DNA of 64,000 nt, from positions 1-64,000 of the forward strand of contig NZ_JAMKMR010000020.1 of NCBI RefSeq assembly GCF_023634645.1, given 5' to 3'. This DNA comes from Vibrio sinus. GTDB lineage: Bacteria; Pseudomonadota; Gammaproteobacteria; Enterobacterales; Vibrionaceae. Shown piece after piece: positions 27,264 through 36,370 of the stretch (position 1 is the first letter of the stretch; each line of letters starts with the position of its first letter). Under the pieces are notes generated by a model, which searched no databases, was not told where the DNA came from, and saw only the letters and a list, made by a program, of their open reading frames with translations. A program made the translations under genes and the position numbers.

Positions 27264-29693
27264 TTAGTTATCGCTAAAGTCAGCGTCAGTGCTACCCATC
27301 GCTGGGTCTGATACCGTTAGTGCCGTGCTGCCTTTTGTTAGCTCTACTCTTCCTGCCAAATGGACTTCAAAATCTGGATAGTCATCAACGGTGACAATAA
27401 AATCGTACCAGTTATGCGAACGATCTAACTTAAACCTGACCTTACGAAAGTGTTCAAGGTTGTGTAGACGAACCACCTTTTCTGGATATAAATGATACGG
27501 GTGAACTTGCACTGGTGTAATGCGAACAACGAAGTGTTTGTGATGATGACGGTGCCGATAGCGCTCCTCTCCCATAAAAATGGGATTCAAAGACAAAGTT
27601 AACATCAGCTCGCAGAACTTTGAGTGATTTTTATACTCTTCAATCACATCTACCGGACATGTTGGCATGCTGTTTTCGTCGATACTGCCTTTGAAACGGC
27701 GGTAAAATCCGTTGTTACTGTGGATACGAACATCATATTCGTTGTATTGAGGTGTGAGTTTCCAGCTACCAAACAAGCGCTTTCCTATTGGGTTACGTTG
27801 GCCGGATTCGTCATCTAACTCGGTTGGGTTATCGACCGTGTAGCGCCGCGGCGTTTCGTAGCCATTTGGAAATGCATCCGATTTTTCGTAATTATACGCA
27901 TGATAGACGGTGGCTAGCTCACCGGTATTTTCGAAGGTGATATTCAGCTGACACGCTTCGTTTTCTTCCGGGCTCATCGTCGCAAACACTCTGTCACGAT
28001 AAGGCGTTCTGTATGATTCAGTCTCCTCGTGCAGCACTTGTGGAACCGAGTCGGCGCTGTAGGACTGAGGCAATATTTCAAAAGCGTGTTTGTATGCATT
28101 TAACCAATGGGGACGAGCGTTAGCGGCAATCGTATCGGCCTGATCTAAGCTCATTAGCGAAAACTTAGGAATGTTTTGGCTTGGACGAGAGAAATCGAGT
28201 AGGTCTAGTAAATTGCCGCAAACTTTCCTACGCCAGTCACTGATAAGGTCACATCGAAAATCCTTCCACTCTTCTAATAATCGAATGACTGATGTGTGGT
28301 CGTACACAGTCGATGAGATCTTTTTGCCAGTAGTCCAAGGAGAAATCAAGGTACAGGGTGTTCTGAAACCTAGCCCTGCGGGTTGACCCATGACATCATC
28401 GGGTAATGGATTACTTGGGTTAGAATAGTTGTAATACTCGCCATCGGTAGAGATATTGCAGTCACCATAGGTGGTTTTCTGTCCCGAGGAAGTCGTTTTA
28501 ACCGTTGGTACGGCTGGTGGTGGCATATGGTCGAAGTCGCCATCATTTTCATCATAGTTATAGATAAGAAGAGTTTTAGCGTAGACTTCAGGGTTAGCAA
28601 CCAGCATTTCCAAAAATCTGCCCACAAAAGCTCCACCTTGTACAGGGGTTGAAGGCTCTGCATGCTCAGACCAATCAGCAGGTGCAATCACAAATGAAAC
28701 GTCGGGTAGGGTATCGTTTAACACATCATTGGCAAAGTCTTGCATGAAATGGCTATCGCCAGTTAAACAGGCTTGGTATAAAGGGCTACTGACATCTTTT
28801 GATTCGAAAATTGAACGATATGTCTCGAAGCTCTCTACGGGGTTGTCGGTATAATTGTCCGCCATATTTTGATAGGTCTTAACGCTGATTCCTTCTTCTA
28901 CAAAGGTTTCAGGTAAAGTTTTCCAACTGTATGCGGGGATATTGGTTGGATTAAGATCTGAGTTCGAGTCATCCCAAGCGGGGCCACCGTGATCGCCAGA
29001 AGCATTGAAAGTACCAGTCCATTGGACAATACGGTTTGGTGTGGTTGGGGCCATCATCGAACAGTAGTAAGCATCACATGTCGTGAAGTTCTCAGCAAGC
29101 GTCCATTGCACTGGTATGTCAGCTTTCGTGTAATAACCCATTGTGAAGTCGCCTTTTGCCGGTCGCCAGTTGTCCAAACGACCTTCATTCCATGCGCCCA
29201 CTTGTGATTCGGTTGAATGAGTCACATCTGCTGGGTTGGCAAAACCATACTTTTTAAAATCTGAACTGGTGGTATCCCAATACCAAGGCCATATTGGTTT
29301 ATCAAACAAAAAAATAAACTCTTGGTCGCCTTGGTGGTCAGCACTACCATTTTGAGACTGCAAAAATACAGACTGCGGATCACCTGAAGTGGTTTTAAGA
29401 TGTTGCTGTTTGACTGGGTAGCGATCGGCAAATCCACGCGCTCCAGGCATAGTGCCAAAATAGCTATCAAATGAGCGGTTTTCTTGCATTAAAATAATGA
29501 CATGTTTTAAGTCTCTTTTATCACCATATTCATAGTTAGGTTCTATTTGTAACGCTCGGTCGGTAGCAGCATGTCCAGTGCCGACTACAGATGCGGCAGC
29601 AATTCCTGCTGTTGCCGTAAAGCTTTTTCTAAGGAAAGAGCGTTTACCAATATCAAAGTGTTTTTTACCAGTTTCATTGTTATCAGAAGACAT
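27264..29693 (-). CDS. Tat-exported phosphocholine-specific phospholipase C
   Basis: A secreted hydrolase of the PlcH/PlcN/AcpA phosphoesterase family, 809 residues. The N-terminus has a Tat-type signal (KRSFLRKSF, a Lys-Arg variant of twin arginine, then an Ala-rich core ending GHA). The catalytic domain opens HVIILMQENRSFDSYFGTMPG, the family hallmark, with later metal-site segments APTTPNRI and YDENDGDFDHMPPP. Two C-terminal beta domains (about 570-800) match the family accessory domains. Likely cleaves phosphatidylcholine or sphingomyelin; activity is inferred. Confidence 0.88.
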   Translation of the reverse strand: MSSDNNETGKKHFDIGKRSFLRKSFTATAGIAAASVVGTGHAATDRALQIEPNYEYGDKRDLKHVIILMQENRSFDSYFGTMPGARGFADRYPVKQQHLKTTSGDPQSVFLQSQNGSADHQGDQEFIFLFDKPIWPWYWDTTSSDFKKYGFANPADVTHSTESQVGAWNEGRLDNWRPAKGDFTMGYYTKADIPVQWTLAENFTTCDAYYCSMMAPTTPNRIVQWTGTFNASGDHGGPAWDDSNSDLNPTNIPAYSWKTLPETFVEEGISVKTYQNMADNYTDNPVESFETYRSIFESKDVSSPLYQACLTGDSHFMQDFANDVLNDTLPDVSFVIAPADWSEHAEPSTPVQGGAFVGRFLEMLVANPEVYAKTLLIYNYDENDGDFDHMPPPAVPTVKTTSSGQKTTYGDCNISTDGEYYNYSNPSNPLPDDVMGQPAGLGFRTPCTLISPWTTGKKISSTVYDHTSVIRLLEEWKDFRCDLISDWRRKVCGNLLDLLDFSRPSQNIPKFSLMSLDQADTIAANARPHWLNAYKHAFEILPQSYSADSVPQVLHEETESYRTPYRDRVFATMSPEENEACQLNITFENTGELATVYHAYNYEKSDAFPNGYETPRRYTVDNPTELDDESGQRNPIGKRLFGSWKLTPQYNEYDVRIHSNNGFYRRFKGSIDENSMPTCPVDVIEEYKNHSKFCELMLTLSLNPIFMGEERYRHRHHHKHFVVRITPVQVHPYHLYPEKVVRLHNLEHFRKVRFKLDRSHNWYDFIVTVDDYPDFEVHLAGRVELTKGSTALTVSDPAMGSTDADFSDN

Positions 29694-30382
29694 AACTCAC
29701 CACGATAGTTTGTAAAAGTAATGATTAACGGTTGAATTCATTACATAAATAAATGTGACTGAATCGAGTGCTATTACCTTACAATTTGTATCATGACATT
29801 CTTTTGAAAACAGAGTGACAATCACGTTATTTAAATTCAGAATAACGTCTTGTAAATTATGAACTTATAGAAAAACTAGCTAATGAGCTGGTTGATAGCA
29901 TGGATGAAGGGGTTTTATTCTAACTTTAATGCTGAAAACGGTTGGGTATATCGCTTTATAGCTGCATAAAGCGAAAAAATACTTGAGTTAAACGTTTGCT
30001 CATTATAATACTCAAAAAATTTGGCTAAGCTTCGATGCATTTACCAACTAATCCCCATGGGGCAAGGGTGCTTTGTGGTGATTATTGAATACTTTATCCA
30101 GTTATCCACAAAATCAGTGGATAAAGTTTGGGATAACTTTCCCTGTAGATAACTTTACATTAGTACCCAAGCCTGTATGGCTCGGGGCTGTACTGTAATT
30201 GTTATACACAAAGGCAGATTTACCGTATTATTTCAGATCGGCAGTCAAGCAAAATATTTCATTTTTTGTGGTTGAAATTATCGATAACTCGGTTTATATC
30301 CGTACTAAAAATGTGATTTAAACCCTATATGAATTTCACTACAATATAATGACAAGGCATAACTGTATTTGATGGTTTGTTA
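29694..30382. other. 690-base intergenic region, divergent promoters
   Basis: No gene-length frame fits. It must hold the divergent promoters of the phospholipase and FAD-oxidoreductase genes. The only structured part is the cluster of TTATCC-containing sites at 30094-30150. Confidence 0.5.
30094..30125. promoter_or_regulatory. Cluster of DnaA-box-like sequences in a dyad
   Basis: TTATCCACA at 30102-30110 is a perfect consensus DnaA box. TTATCCAGT (30094-30102) and, on the other strand, TTATCCACT (30116-30124) are near matches. The outer bases form an inverted repeat ACTTTATCC / GGATAAAGT. Further GGATAAC and AGATAAC half-matches follow to about 30153. The function is inference. Confidence 0.45.
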
Positions 30383-31837
30383 ATGAGTCATACAACAGCC
30401 AAACCGGTTTACGCAGTAATCGGTGCTGGCATCGCAGGGGCAACGGCTGCAATGCATTTAGCTGAGCATGGAGCGGATGTCCTTCTTATTGAAAAAGGGC
30501 CTAGTTTAGTCAATGGGCCTCCTATCTGCCATTTACACGCTGGTGGTAACCTGTATAGAGAGATCCCAGAGGATCAATGTAAAGAGTTACTGAAACAGTC
30601 GATTGATACCGTTCGCTATTTCCCACATACCTTGAATGTGCGTCCCACAATCATTGCGGTGCCAAAAGACGATTCTGGAAGTGCAGAGTCCCTCATCAAC
30701 CGTTTAGATTCGGTGTCCAATTATTATCAAGAGTTGGTCGACATTGATCCGAAAAATAAGGTGCTTGGTGAGCCAGAAGATTACTATCAGCTGTATACAA
30801 AATCCGATTTAACACGGCTTGCAAAGTCTACTCAACCACTTATTCCCATGACGACAGATGATTGGGTCATTCCGTTTGCACAGCATGTCGATTTGGATAA
30901 CCTAAAATTTCCCGTTATTGTTGTGCAAGAATATGGTTGGAGTTTGTTTAGGGTGGCTGCAAGCGCTGCTTTAACATTGGAGCGATACCCAAATTGCCAG
31001 ATTCACTTAAACACGGAGCTGAAAAAAGTATCGAAGCAAGAGCAAGGTTGGCACATCCAATGTACCAACGTGGATGGAGAGCAGCTATCGCTGAATGCTG
31101 ACTATCTGATCAATGCGTGTGGTTACGAAACTGGAGTCATCGATGATCTCGCTGATTATCCACGAGAAAGGCTGGTTGAGTTTAAAGCCGCTTATGTTAC
31201 TCAGTGGCCCAGTTGCCAACAAAAATGGCCAGAAGTGATTTTTCACGGGGTGCGGGGTACAAAAAATGGTATGGCACAGCTAACGCCTTATCCAAATGGT
31301 GTGTTTCAGCTGCATGGAATGACAGAAGACATCACGTTATTCAATGATGGATTGGTTACTTCTAGTGTTTACTCTTCACAGCCTATGCTACCAGTCCGCT
31401 TAAAAGCAAAGATGGATAGTGGTTGGACTGAGCGAGTCGCAGAAGAGAGGACAGACAAAGCGATCAGACATCTTAGTCGCTTTATCCCTGAATATTCTAC
31501 CGCCGAGCGTTTAGGTAAACCATTATATGGTGCTCAGCAAATACCAGGTGACAACGTCACATTGAGGGCGGCAGATGTATCTTTTGTTGGTGAAGACTAC
31601 GCTCGAATGGAAGTGGTCAAAGGTTCGTCAGCCGTTGAGGCAGCGAAAAAAATAATAGAACGCTGGGGCTTACGTGTCGCACATCAGCATGACGTACATC
31701 AGCATGATTATTTAAGCAATGATCAGCTTACTCAGCATGAGGTGACAGTGTCACTAAATGCTGAGCAAGTTGAAAATAGAGCCGTGGAGTTAGCGATACA
31801 AAGGAACTACCCTCCAGAGCTCGCGAAGGTATTTTAA
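30383..31837 (+). CDS. FAD-dependent oxidoreductase (DAO family)
   Basis: A 484-residue flavoprotein. The N-terminal Rossmann motif VIGAGIAGATAAMHLAEHG is followed by the acidic end LLIEKGP of the second strand. The body matches DAO-type oxidoreductases, but no substrate-specific motif is clear. The C-terminal 40 residues carry a His-rich repeat (HQHDVHQHD). The ATG at 30383 gives MSHTTAKPVY; a TTG two codons earlier is less likely. It converges on the ACR3 gene with five bases between stops. Confidence 0.8.
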   Translation: MSHTTAKPVYAVIGAGIAGATAAMHLAEHGADVLLIEKGPSLVNGPPICHLHAGGNLYREIPEDQCKELLKQSIDTVRYFPHTLNVRPTIIAVPKDDSGSAESLINRLDSVSNYYQELVDIDPKNKVLGEPEDYYQLYTKSDLTRLAKSTQPLIPMTTDDWVIPFAQHVDLDNLKFPVIVVQEYGWSLFRVAASAALTLERYPNCQIHLNTELKKVSKQEQGWHIQCTNVDGEQLSLNADYLINACGYETGVIDDLADYPRERLVEFKAAYVTQWPSCQQKWPEVIFHGVRGTKNGMAQLTPYPNGVFQLHGMTEDITLFNDGLVTSSVYSSQPMLPVRLKAKMDSGWTERVAEERTDKAIRHLSRFIPEYSTAERLGKPLYGAQQIPGDNVTLRAADVSFVGEDYARMEVVKGSSAVEAAKKIIERWGLRVAHQHDVHQHDYLSNDQLTQHEVTVSLNAEQVENRAVELAIQRNYPPELAKVF

Positions 31838-31842
31838 TGATC

Positions 31843-32898
31843 TCAAACACGAATGGCTTTGTATCGGTTCTTAAGTCGTAGACACACATTGACTAATGCA
31901 ATGAGAACCGGCACTTCAATTAACGGGCCGATAACACCGGCAAAAGCTTGACCAGAATTGATACCGAATACCGCGATAGATACAGCTATGGCTAGCTCAA
32001 AGTTGTTCCCTGTCGCGGTGTAAGCAATGGAAGCATTCTTGTCGAATTCGATGCCTAGCCGTTTCCCAACCCAAAAGCTGGTGAAAAACATCAGAACAAA
32101 GTAAATGGCGAGGGGGACGGCAATTCTTATCACGTCCATTGGCAGTGCTAGGATCATTTCGCCCTTTAAACTGAACATCAATACGATGGTAGCCAATAGC
32201 GCAATTAAGGTGATTGGCGAGATTTTGGGTATGAAAACGTTGTTGTACCAATTTTCCCCTTTGATTCGAACTAACGCCTCTCTGCTTAGATAACCAGCGG
32301 CGAATGGAATACCAAGATAAATCAGCACGCTTTCAGCAACATCAAAAAAGGAAATATGAATCTCGACACTTTGTAAGCCAAATAGCGGCGGTAAGACAGT
32401 GATAAATAGCCAAGCCATGAAACTATAGCTGACAATTTGAAACACGCTGTTTAATGCAACCAGCGCAGCGCCATATTCTTTATTGCCACCTCCAATATCA
32501 TTCCAAACTAGCACCATCGCAATACATCTAGCCAGCCCTATGAGTATGATCCCCATCATGTATTGCGGATGATCGCCAAGGAATATGATAGCGAGAGCAA
32601 ACATTAAAACAGGGCCGACGAGCCAGTTCATAATCAATGATAACGTAATCGCTTGCTTATCCCGGGCGACTTGGCCCAGTAGTCGATAATTTACTTTTGC
32701 CAGAGGAGGGTACATCATCAGAATGAGTCCAATAGCAAGGGGAATATTCGTACTCCCAACAGATAGGGATTGATTAACTTCTGCTATGTTGGGAAACGTA
32801 ACACCGATCACTACTCCTACCCCCATGGCAATTAATATCCAAAGCGTTAGATAGCGGTCTAAAAAACTGAGTTTGGGTTTGGTCGTTTCAGGTATCAT
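31843..32898 (-). CDS. acr3: Arsenite efflux permease, ACR3 family
   Basis: A 351-residue, about ten-helix inner-membrane arsenite exporter. The order of segments and motifs such as ARCIAMVLVWNDIGGG (containing the conserved Cys used by ACR3 proteins) and ALVALNSVFQ matches the family. It lies 81 bases downstream of the ArsR gene on the same strand and has its own operator-like dyad directly before it. No arsC reductase is visible here. Confidence 0.92.
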   Translation of the reverse strand: MIPETTKPKLSFLDRYLTLWILIAMGVGVVIGVTFPNIAEVNQSLSVGSTNIPLAIGLILMMYPPLAKVNYRLLGQVARDKQAITLSLIMNWLVGPVLMFALAIIFLGDHPQYMMGIILIGLARCIAMVLVWNDIGGGNKEYGAALVALNSVFQIVSYSFMAWLFITVLPPLFGLQSVEIHISFFDVAESVLIYLGIPFAAGYLSREALVRIKGENWYNNVFIPKISPITLIALLATIVLMFSLKGEMILALPMDVIRIAVPLAIYFVLMFFTSFWVGKRLGIEFDKNASIAYTATGNNFELAIAVSIAVFGINSGQAFAGVIGPLIEVPVLIALVNVCLRLKNRYKAIRV

Positions 32899-32915
32899 TT
32901 TGTTTCTCCTGTTCG

Positions 32916-32937
32916 TTTATCGTCGAAAGACGATTAA
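32916..32937 (-). promoter_or_regulatory. ArsR-type operator before acr3
   Basis: A 22-bp dyad with arms TTTATCGTC and GACGATTAA around GAAA. It has the same design as the site upstream of arsR, so the regulator probably binds both. It lies 18-39 bases before the acr3 start. Confidence 0.65.
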
Positions 32938-32979
32938 GTAAAGCGTAGAATGTGTAACCGGTTACGCTTAGAGGTGTAA

Positions 32980-33321
32980 CTACATGAAAATGTGATTAAA
33001 TACGCTATTAATCTTAGTGAGTGTCTCTTTATTGATGCGGTAACACATTCTTGGTGGTATGGGCTCTGCGGTGATCAGATCAGCAGCCTTTAGGATTCTT
33101 AAGTGCTCTGACACAGTAGATTGAGCAAGCCCTAGCTCTGATACTAAATCACTGTTTAAACATCCATTATTCTTATCCAACGTGAGTAATACCTTAAGTA
33201 TCCTTATCCTCGCTGGATGCGAGATTGCTTTGGCTAATGAAGCCAATTGCGCTTCTAAAGCAATCTCTTTGTCACTATCTGGCATACTGGGATTATAATC
33301 TGGGGAGCATTGATTGTTCAT
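32980..33321 (-). CDS. arsR: ArsR-family metalloregulator
   Basis: A 113-residue winged-helix repressor that should release DNA on binding arsenite. The helix-turn-helix is VSELGLAQSTVSEHLRILKA. Candidate metal ligands are Cys residues near the N-terminus (NNQC), in NNGCLNSD and in PRMCYRI, rather than the classic ELCVCDL box, so the sensor site is of a different type. It is first in the operon with acr3. Confidence 0.88.
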   Translation of the reverse strand: MNNQCSPDYNPSMPDSDKEIALEAQLASLAKAISHPARIRILKVLLTLDKNNGCLNSDLVSELGLAQSTVSEHLRILKAADLITAEPIPPRMCYRINKETLTKINSVFNHIFM

Positions 33322-33334
33322 AGGACATTAATAG

Positions 33335-33356
33335 TTAATCGTCGAATTGCGATTAA
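33335..33356 (-). promoter_or_regulatory. ArsR-type operator before arsR
   Basis: A 22-bp dyad with arms TTAATCG and CGATTAA, 14 bases upstream of the arsR start. It shares the arm ATCGTC with the site before acr3. Confidence 0.65.
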
Positions 33357-33429
33357 TCTACTCCTGATCGTTTTTTCTGTCAACGAAATTGATCGCAACA
33401 ATACAACTTGAACTTGCTAGGGTATTCTA

Positions 33430-33693
33430 GGGCGTGTTGACCTTTTTCGACTATTTTTGCAGCGCCTTGGCGTTATTTTATGCTAGGCAGTGTTTATGCC
33501 GTGTAGCCATCTACACAAATAAACGCTAACAACGCAGAAAGTGACGCCAAGGCGTTGCCCGAAGGGTTCGATTCTAAGCCTTTTACTCTTTGTTACAGGC
33601 TAATCACTTAGAATGACTAAGCTACTTAGCCTGCGCCGCGATTAAAAGGCTTAGAATTCGAACAAAATTTAGCCTCAAAAGGTCAACACGCCC
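33430..33693 (+). mobile_element. 264-bp MITE-like element, copy 1
   Basis: A non-coding element with terminal inverted repeats GGGCGTGTTGACCTTTT / AAAAGGTCAACACGCCC, flanked by TA on both sides (33428-33429 and 33694-33695). Inside are two long stem-loops: CGCCTTGGCGT / ACGCCAAGGCG (33463-33554) and TTCGATTCTAAGCCTTTTA / its partner (33567-33662). No open frame. A near-identical inverted copy is at 49266-49529. TA duplication is typical of IS630/Tc1-type transposases; none is encoded here. Confidence 0.85.
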
Positions 33694-34640
33694 TAGTAGC
33701 CAAAAAAATTAGCCCATTGGCACCATGTCTTTTGTAACTCGTTTAAATCGCCTTTTACGAAACGAATTGTTTGTCCAGGTTTGGCCTGTGCTAACCGAGG
33801 TAGATCGATACGCGCAACACAACCTATTTTAGGGTAGCCCCCAAGCGTCTGACGGTCATTAAGTAACACAATAGGTTGCCCATCTGGTGGCAGTTGGATT
33901 GCACCAAGCGTGATGCCTTCACTGAGAATAGGCTCGTTTGGCACAGTGATAGCTTGAGAGCAAGATAGCCGGTATCCCATCCTGTTTGAGTGTTGATCAA
34001 CGGTAAACGGTTGAGAGTAAATTGCCTGTAGGGATTGATCGTCAAACTGGCTAACTTGGTAACTTTCAATGACTCTCAAAGTGATCGGCAAATTGTAATC
34101 TGGGCGAAACTTGAATGTTAACTGAGTGGGCTTTTCGATTATTTGTTTAGAGCGTGAACAAAATTCAATTAAATCGTGCTCGGCGATGGCCTGCCCATTT
34201 TGTTGCAATCCACCGAGGTGATCTTTCGAAACACAAGCGCTACTGTTTAGCTGTTGTGGAAATCGGAACCCGCCTTTTACTGCCAAGTAGGACCTGAGCC
34301 CATTTTTAGGTAATTTGAAACTTAGAAACTGGCCTTTCCTCGCATGGAATGTACTCCAATTGTTGAGTAAGCAGTTGTCGAGTTGCGCAGATAAATCTCC
34401 TCCGCAAATGGCTAACATACAGTCTAGTAGAACTTCGAACTCCACCTGACCTAAGGTAATCTCTAGGCAGCTGGTATTTGGTGCATTACCCAACAGGTGA
34501 TTTGCCCAACTGAACGAATAGTCATCGATCGCACCACCTTGAGTCACTCCAATATGTGTAAAGCCAAACCTCCCAATATCTTGGGTTAAGGTTAAAGGGC
34601 CGGGCTTAATTACTCGCAATCCATGGTTACTATTTTTCAT
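33693..34640 (-). CDS. pxpC: 5-oxoprolinase subunit C (biotin-dependent carboxylase-like)
   Basis: PxpC (KipA family) works with PxpA and PxpB to hydrolyse 5-oxoproline to glutamate with ATP. The 315 residues carry the family features GRFGFTHIGVTQGGAIDDYS near the N-terminus and LLNDRQTLGGYPKIG near residue 265. ATG 34640 overlaps the pxpB stop by one base. Its stop codon TAG is completed by the terminal G of the adjoining MITE-like element, so the insertion defines the end of this gene. Confidence 0.92.
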   Translation of the reverse strand: MKNSNHGLRVIKPGPLTLTQDIGRFGFTHIGVTQGGAIDDYSFSWANHLLGNAPNTSCLEITLGQVEFEVLLDCMLAICGGDLSAQLDNCLLNNWSTFHARKGQFLSFKLPKNGLRSYLAVKGGFRFPQQLNSSACVSKDHLGGLQQNGQAIAEHDLIEFCSRSKQIIEKPTQLTFKFRPDYNLPITLRVIESYQVSQFDDQSLQAIYSQPFTVDQHSNRMGYRLSCSQAITVPNEPILSEGITLGAIQLPPDGQPIVLLNDRQTLGGYPKIGCVARIDLPRLAQAKPGQTIRFVKGDLNELQKTWCQWANFFGY

Positions 34641-35341
34641 TAAGACCACCCTTGATTAATGACACCACCGAGTGCTAGAAATTCTTCTAAATCGACAGGA
34701 TAAAACTTTACGTTGGCTCCGATGCTGAAGGGAATCATAGGGTCTTGTTGTGGGTCATAAAGAGAAATGGGGCAGTTGCCGATGATGTTCCATCCCCCGG
34801 GAGATTTATCCGGATAAACCGCCGTATGGCGCTCAGCAATGCCAACGCTTCCTTTTGGTAAAGACACTCGTGGCGTTCGCTTTCTTGATAACACTAGTTT
34901 TTCATCGAGACCACTTAAAAAAGCAAAGCCAGGTGCGAAACCAATTGCTGCAACAGCGTACGTTGTTGAGCTGTGCAATGAGATGACTTCACTGGTCGAC
35001 ATGCCGTTATTGTGGTAGCTGGCAAGATCAGGTCCAACCGACAAGTGATAATACACAGGCAGCTCAAGGGTACTTGTGGTGCAAGCGGAGCTAGTAATAG
35101 GTTGCGACAATACGTCATTCACAATGGATGATAGGTGTTCAAATGAAATTCGATGGGGGTAATATTCGACAAGTATGCTAGCGAAAGAGGGGGTAATGCC
35201 CATAGAACTATGACTCAGCTTGATGGAAAGTGACTGTGTCACGCCACCAATGATCTCTGACAAGTTATCGCTAGTGTCGTCGTTAAATCGAATCATTACA
35301 GCGCATTCTGAAACCTGCTCTATCGAAGTGGTTATTGGCAC
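34640..35341 (-). CDS. pxpB: 5-oxoprolinase subunit B
   Basis: PxpB (KipI family), 233 residues, partner of PxpC in the 5-oxoprolinase complex. Family motifs are GFAPGFAFLSGL and RKRTPRVSLPKGSVGIA, with GGWNIIGNCP toward the C-terminus. It starts with GTG directly after the pxpA stop and its own stop overlaps the pxpC start, indicating translational coupling through the three genes. Confidence 0.92.
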   Translation of the reverse strand: MPITTSIEQVSECAVMIRFNDDTSDNLSEIIGGVTQSLSIKLSHSSMGITPSFASILVEYYPHRISFEHLSSIVNDVLSQPITSSACTTSTLELPVYYHLSVGPDLASYHNNGMSTSEVISLHSSTTYAVAAIGFAPGFAFLSGLDEKLVLSRKRTPRVSLPKGSVGIAERHTAVYPDKSPGGWNIIGNCPISLYDPQQDPMIPFSIGANVKFYPVDLEEFLALGGVINQGWS

Positions 35342-36082
35342 TTAGTTCTCCAATAATTGTTTGATTTTTTCAATAAGCTGGATTGAATCTTCGTTATCAC
35401 CATGTACGCAAATGGTGTCAGCTTCGATAGGGACGACAAAGCCATCCAAGCTGGTGACTTTGCCATATTGGCAAATTTGCTTAACTTGGCCCAATATATC
35501 GTCTTGGTGCTGTAGAACGGCACCTTGCTGATTACGTGGTGCGAGGGTACCATTTCCTAGGTAGGCTCTATCGGCAAATGCTTCAAATAATAGGGGTACT
35601 TCGTATCTGTCGGCAATATCAAGATACGCTTGGTTATCTATGGTCGCCATCATCATCAGAGGTATAGAAAAACACGAAACCGCGTCCACCACCGCTTCAA
35701 AGGCTTGGTGATCTTTCATCATGTCGTTGTATAACGCGCCATGAGGTTTTACGTAGCTCAATTCGGTGTTTTTGCTTTCACACAAGGCTTTTAATGCACC
35801 AATCTGATAGATCAATATTTCAGATAACTCTAGAGGGTCAAAAGACATAGAGCGGCGACCGAATCCTTGAAGATCTGGATAGCTCGGGTGAGCGCCTATC
35901 TGAACATTATTCAGGATTGCTAGGTCGATGGTTTTACTCATGATGTGTGGGTCAGACGCATGAAAACCGCAAGCAATGTTTGTCATGTCGATATGAGGCA
36001 TGACATGCTCATCATTACCCATTGTCCATGGGCCGAAGCTCTCGCCCATATCGCAGTTAAGTGTAATGGTGTTGTTCTTCAT
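35342..36082 (-). CDS. pxpA: 5-oxoprolinase subunit A (LamB/YcsF family)
   Basis: PxpA, 246 residues, a LamB/YcsF-family deacetylase-like fold that supplies hydrolysis in the 5-oxoprolinase complex. It opens with LNCDMGESFGPW and has NIACGFHASDP, GAHPSYPDLQGFGRRS and the conserved VKPHGALYN. First of the pxpABC operon, reading away from the nap operon, 143 bases downstream of the small nap-associated gene. Confidence 0.93.
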   Translation of the reverse strand: MKNNTITLNCDMGESFGPWTMGNDEHVMPHIDMTNIACGFHASDPHIMSKTIDLAILNNVQIGAHPSYPDLQGFGRRSMSFDPLELSEILIYQIGALKALCESKNTELSYVKPHGALYNDMMKDHQAFEAVVDAVSCFSIPLMMMATIDNQAYLDIADRYEVPLLFEAFADRAYLGNGTLAPRNQQGAVLQHQDDILGQVKQICQYGKVTSLDGFVVPIEADTICVHGDNEDSIQLIEKIKQLLEN

Positions 36083-36225
36083 AGTTTTCGTCTCACCTGA
36101 TTCTAAGGACAGTCACCCATATTGCCAACTTTGGCCATTTCATAATAGCCTAACTTTTGACTTAAGTGTGTGTTTTTATTGTTGTAAAAATCAGGTAAAG
36201 AATAGGTCTGTATAGACGTTCGCTG

Positions 36226-36360
36226 TTATACTTCCTTGTCTTTCCAAAGGGACAATATCCAAATACAGACAACTGCGACAGCTAAAAAGCCGGTTAAGAT
36301 AATAAACGGGATGGCACTATAACCGAGGACATGCCAGATCACAGATTCTAATGTACTCAT
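36226..36360 (-). CDS. 44-residue nap-associated membrane protein (TIGR02808-like)
   Basis: A single-helix small protein, MSTLESVIWHVLGYSAIPFI through WKDKEV, with a strong GGGAGAGAG RBS just before its ATG. It lies ten bases downstream of napC. As I recall, TIGR02808 describes such 44-residue proteins beside nap genes in Vibrio and Shewanella; the match is from memory. Role unknown, probably an accessory subunit or assembly factor at the membrane. Confidence 0.75.
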   Translation of the reverse strand: MSTLESVIWHVLGYSAIPFIILTGFLAVAVVCIWILSLWKDKEV

Positions 36361-36370
36361 AACTCTCTCC

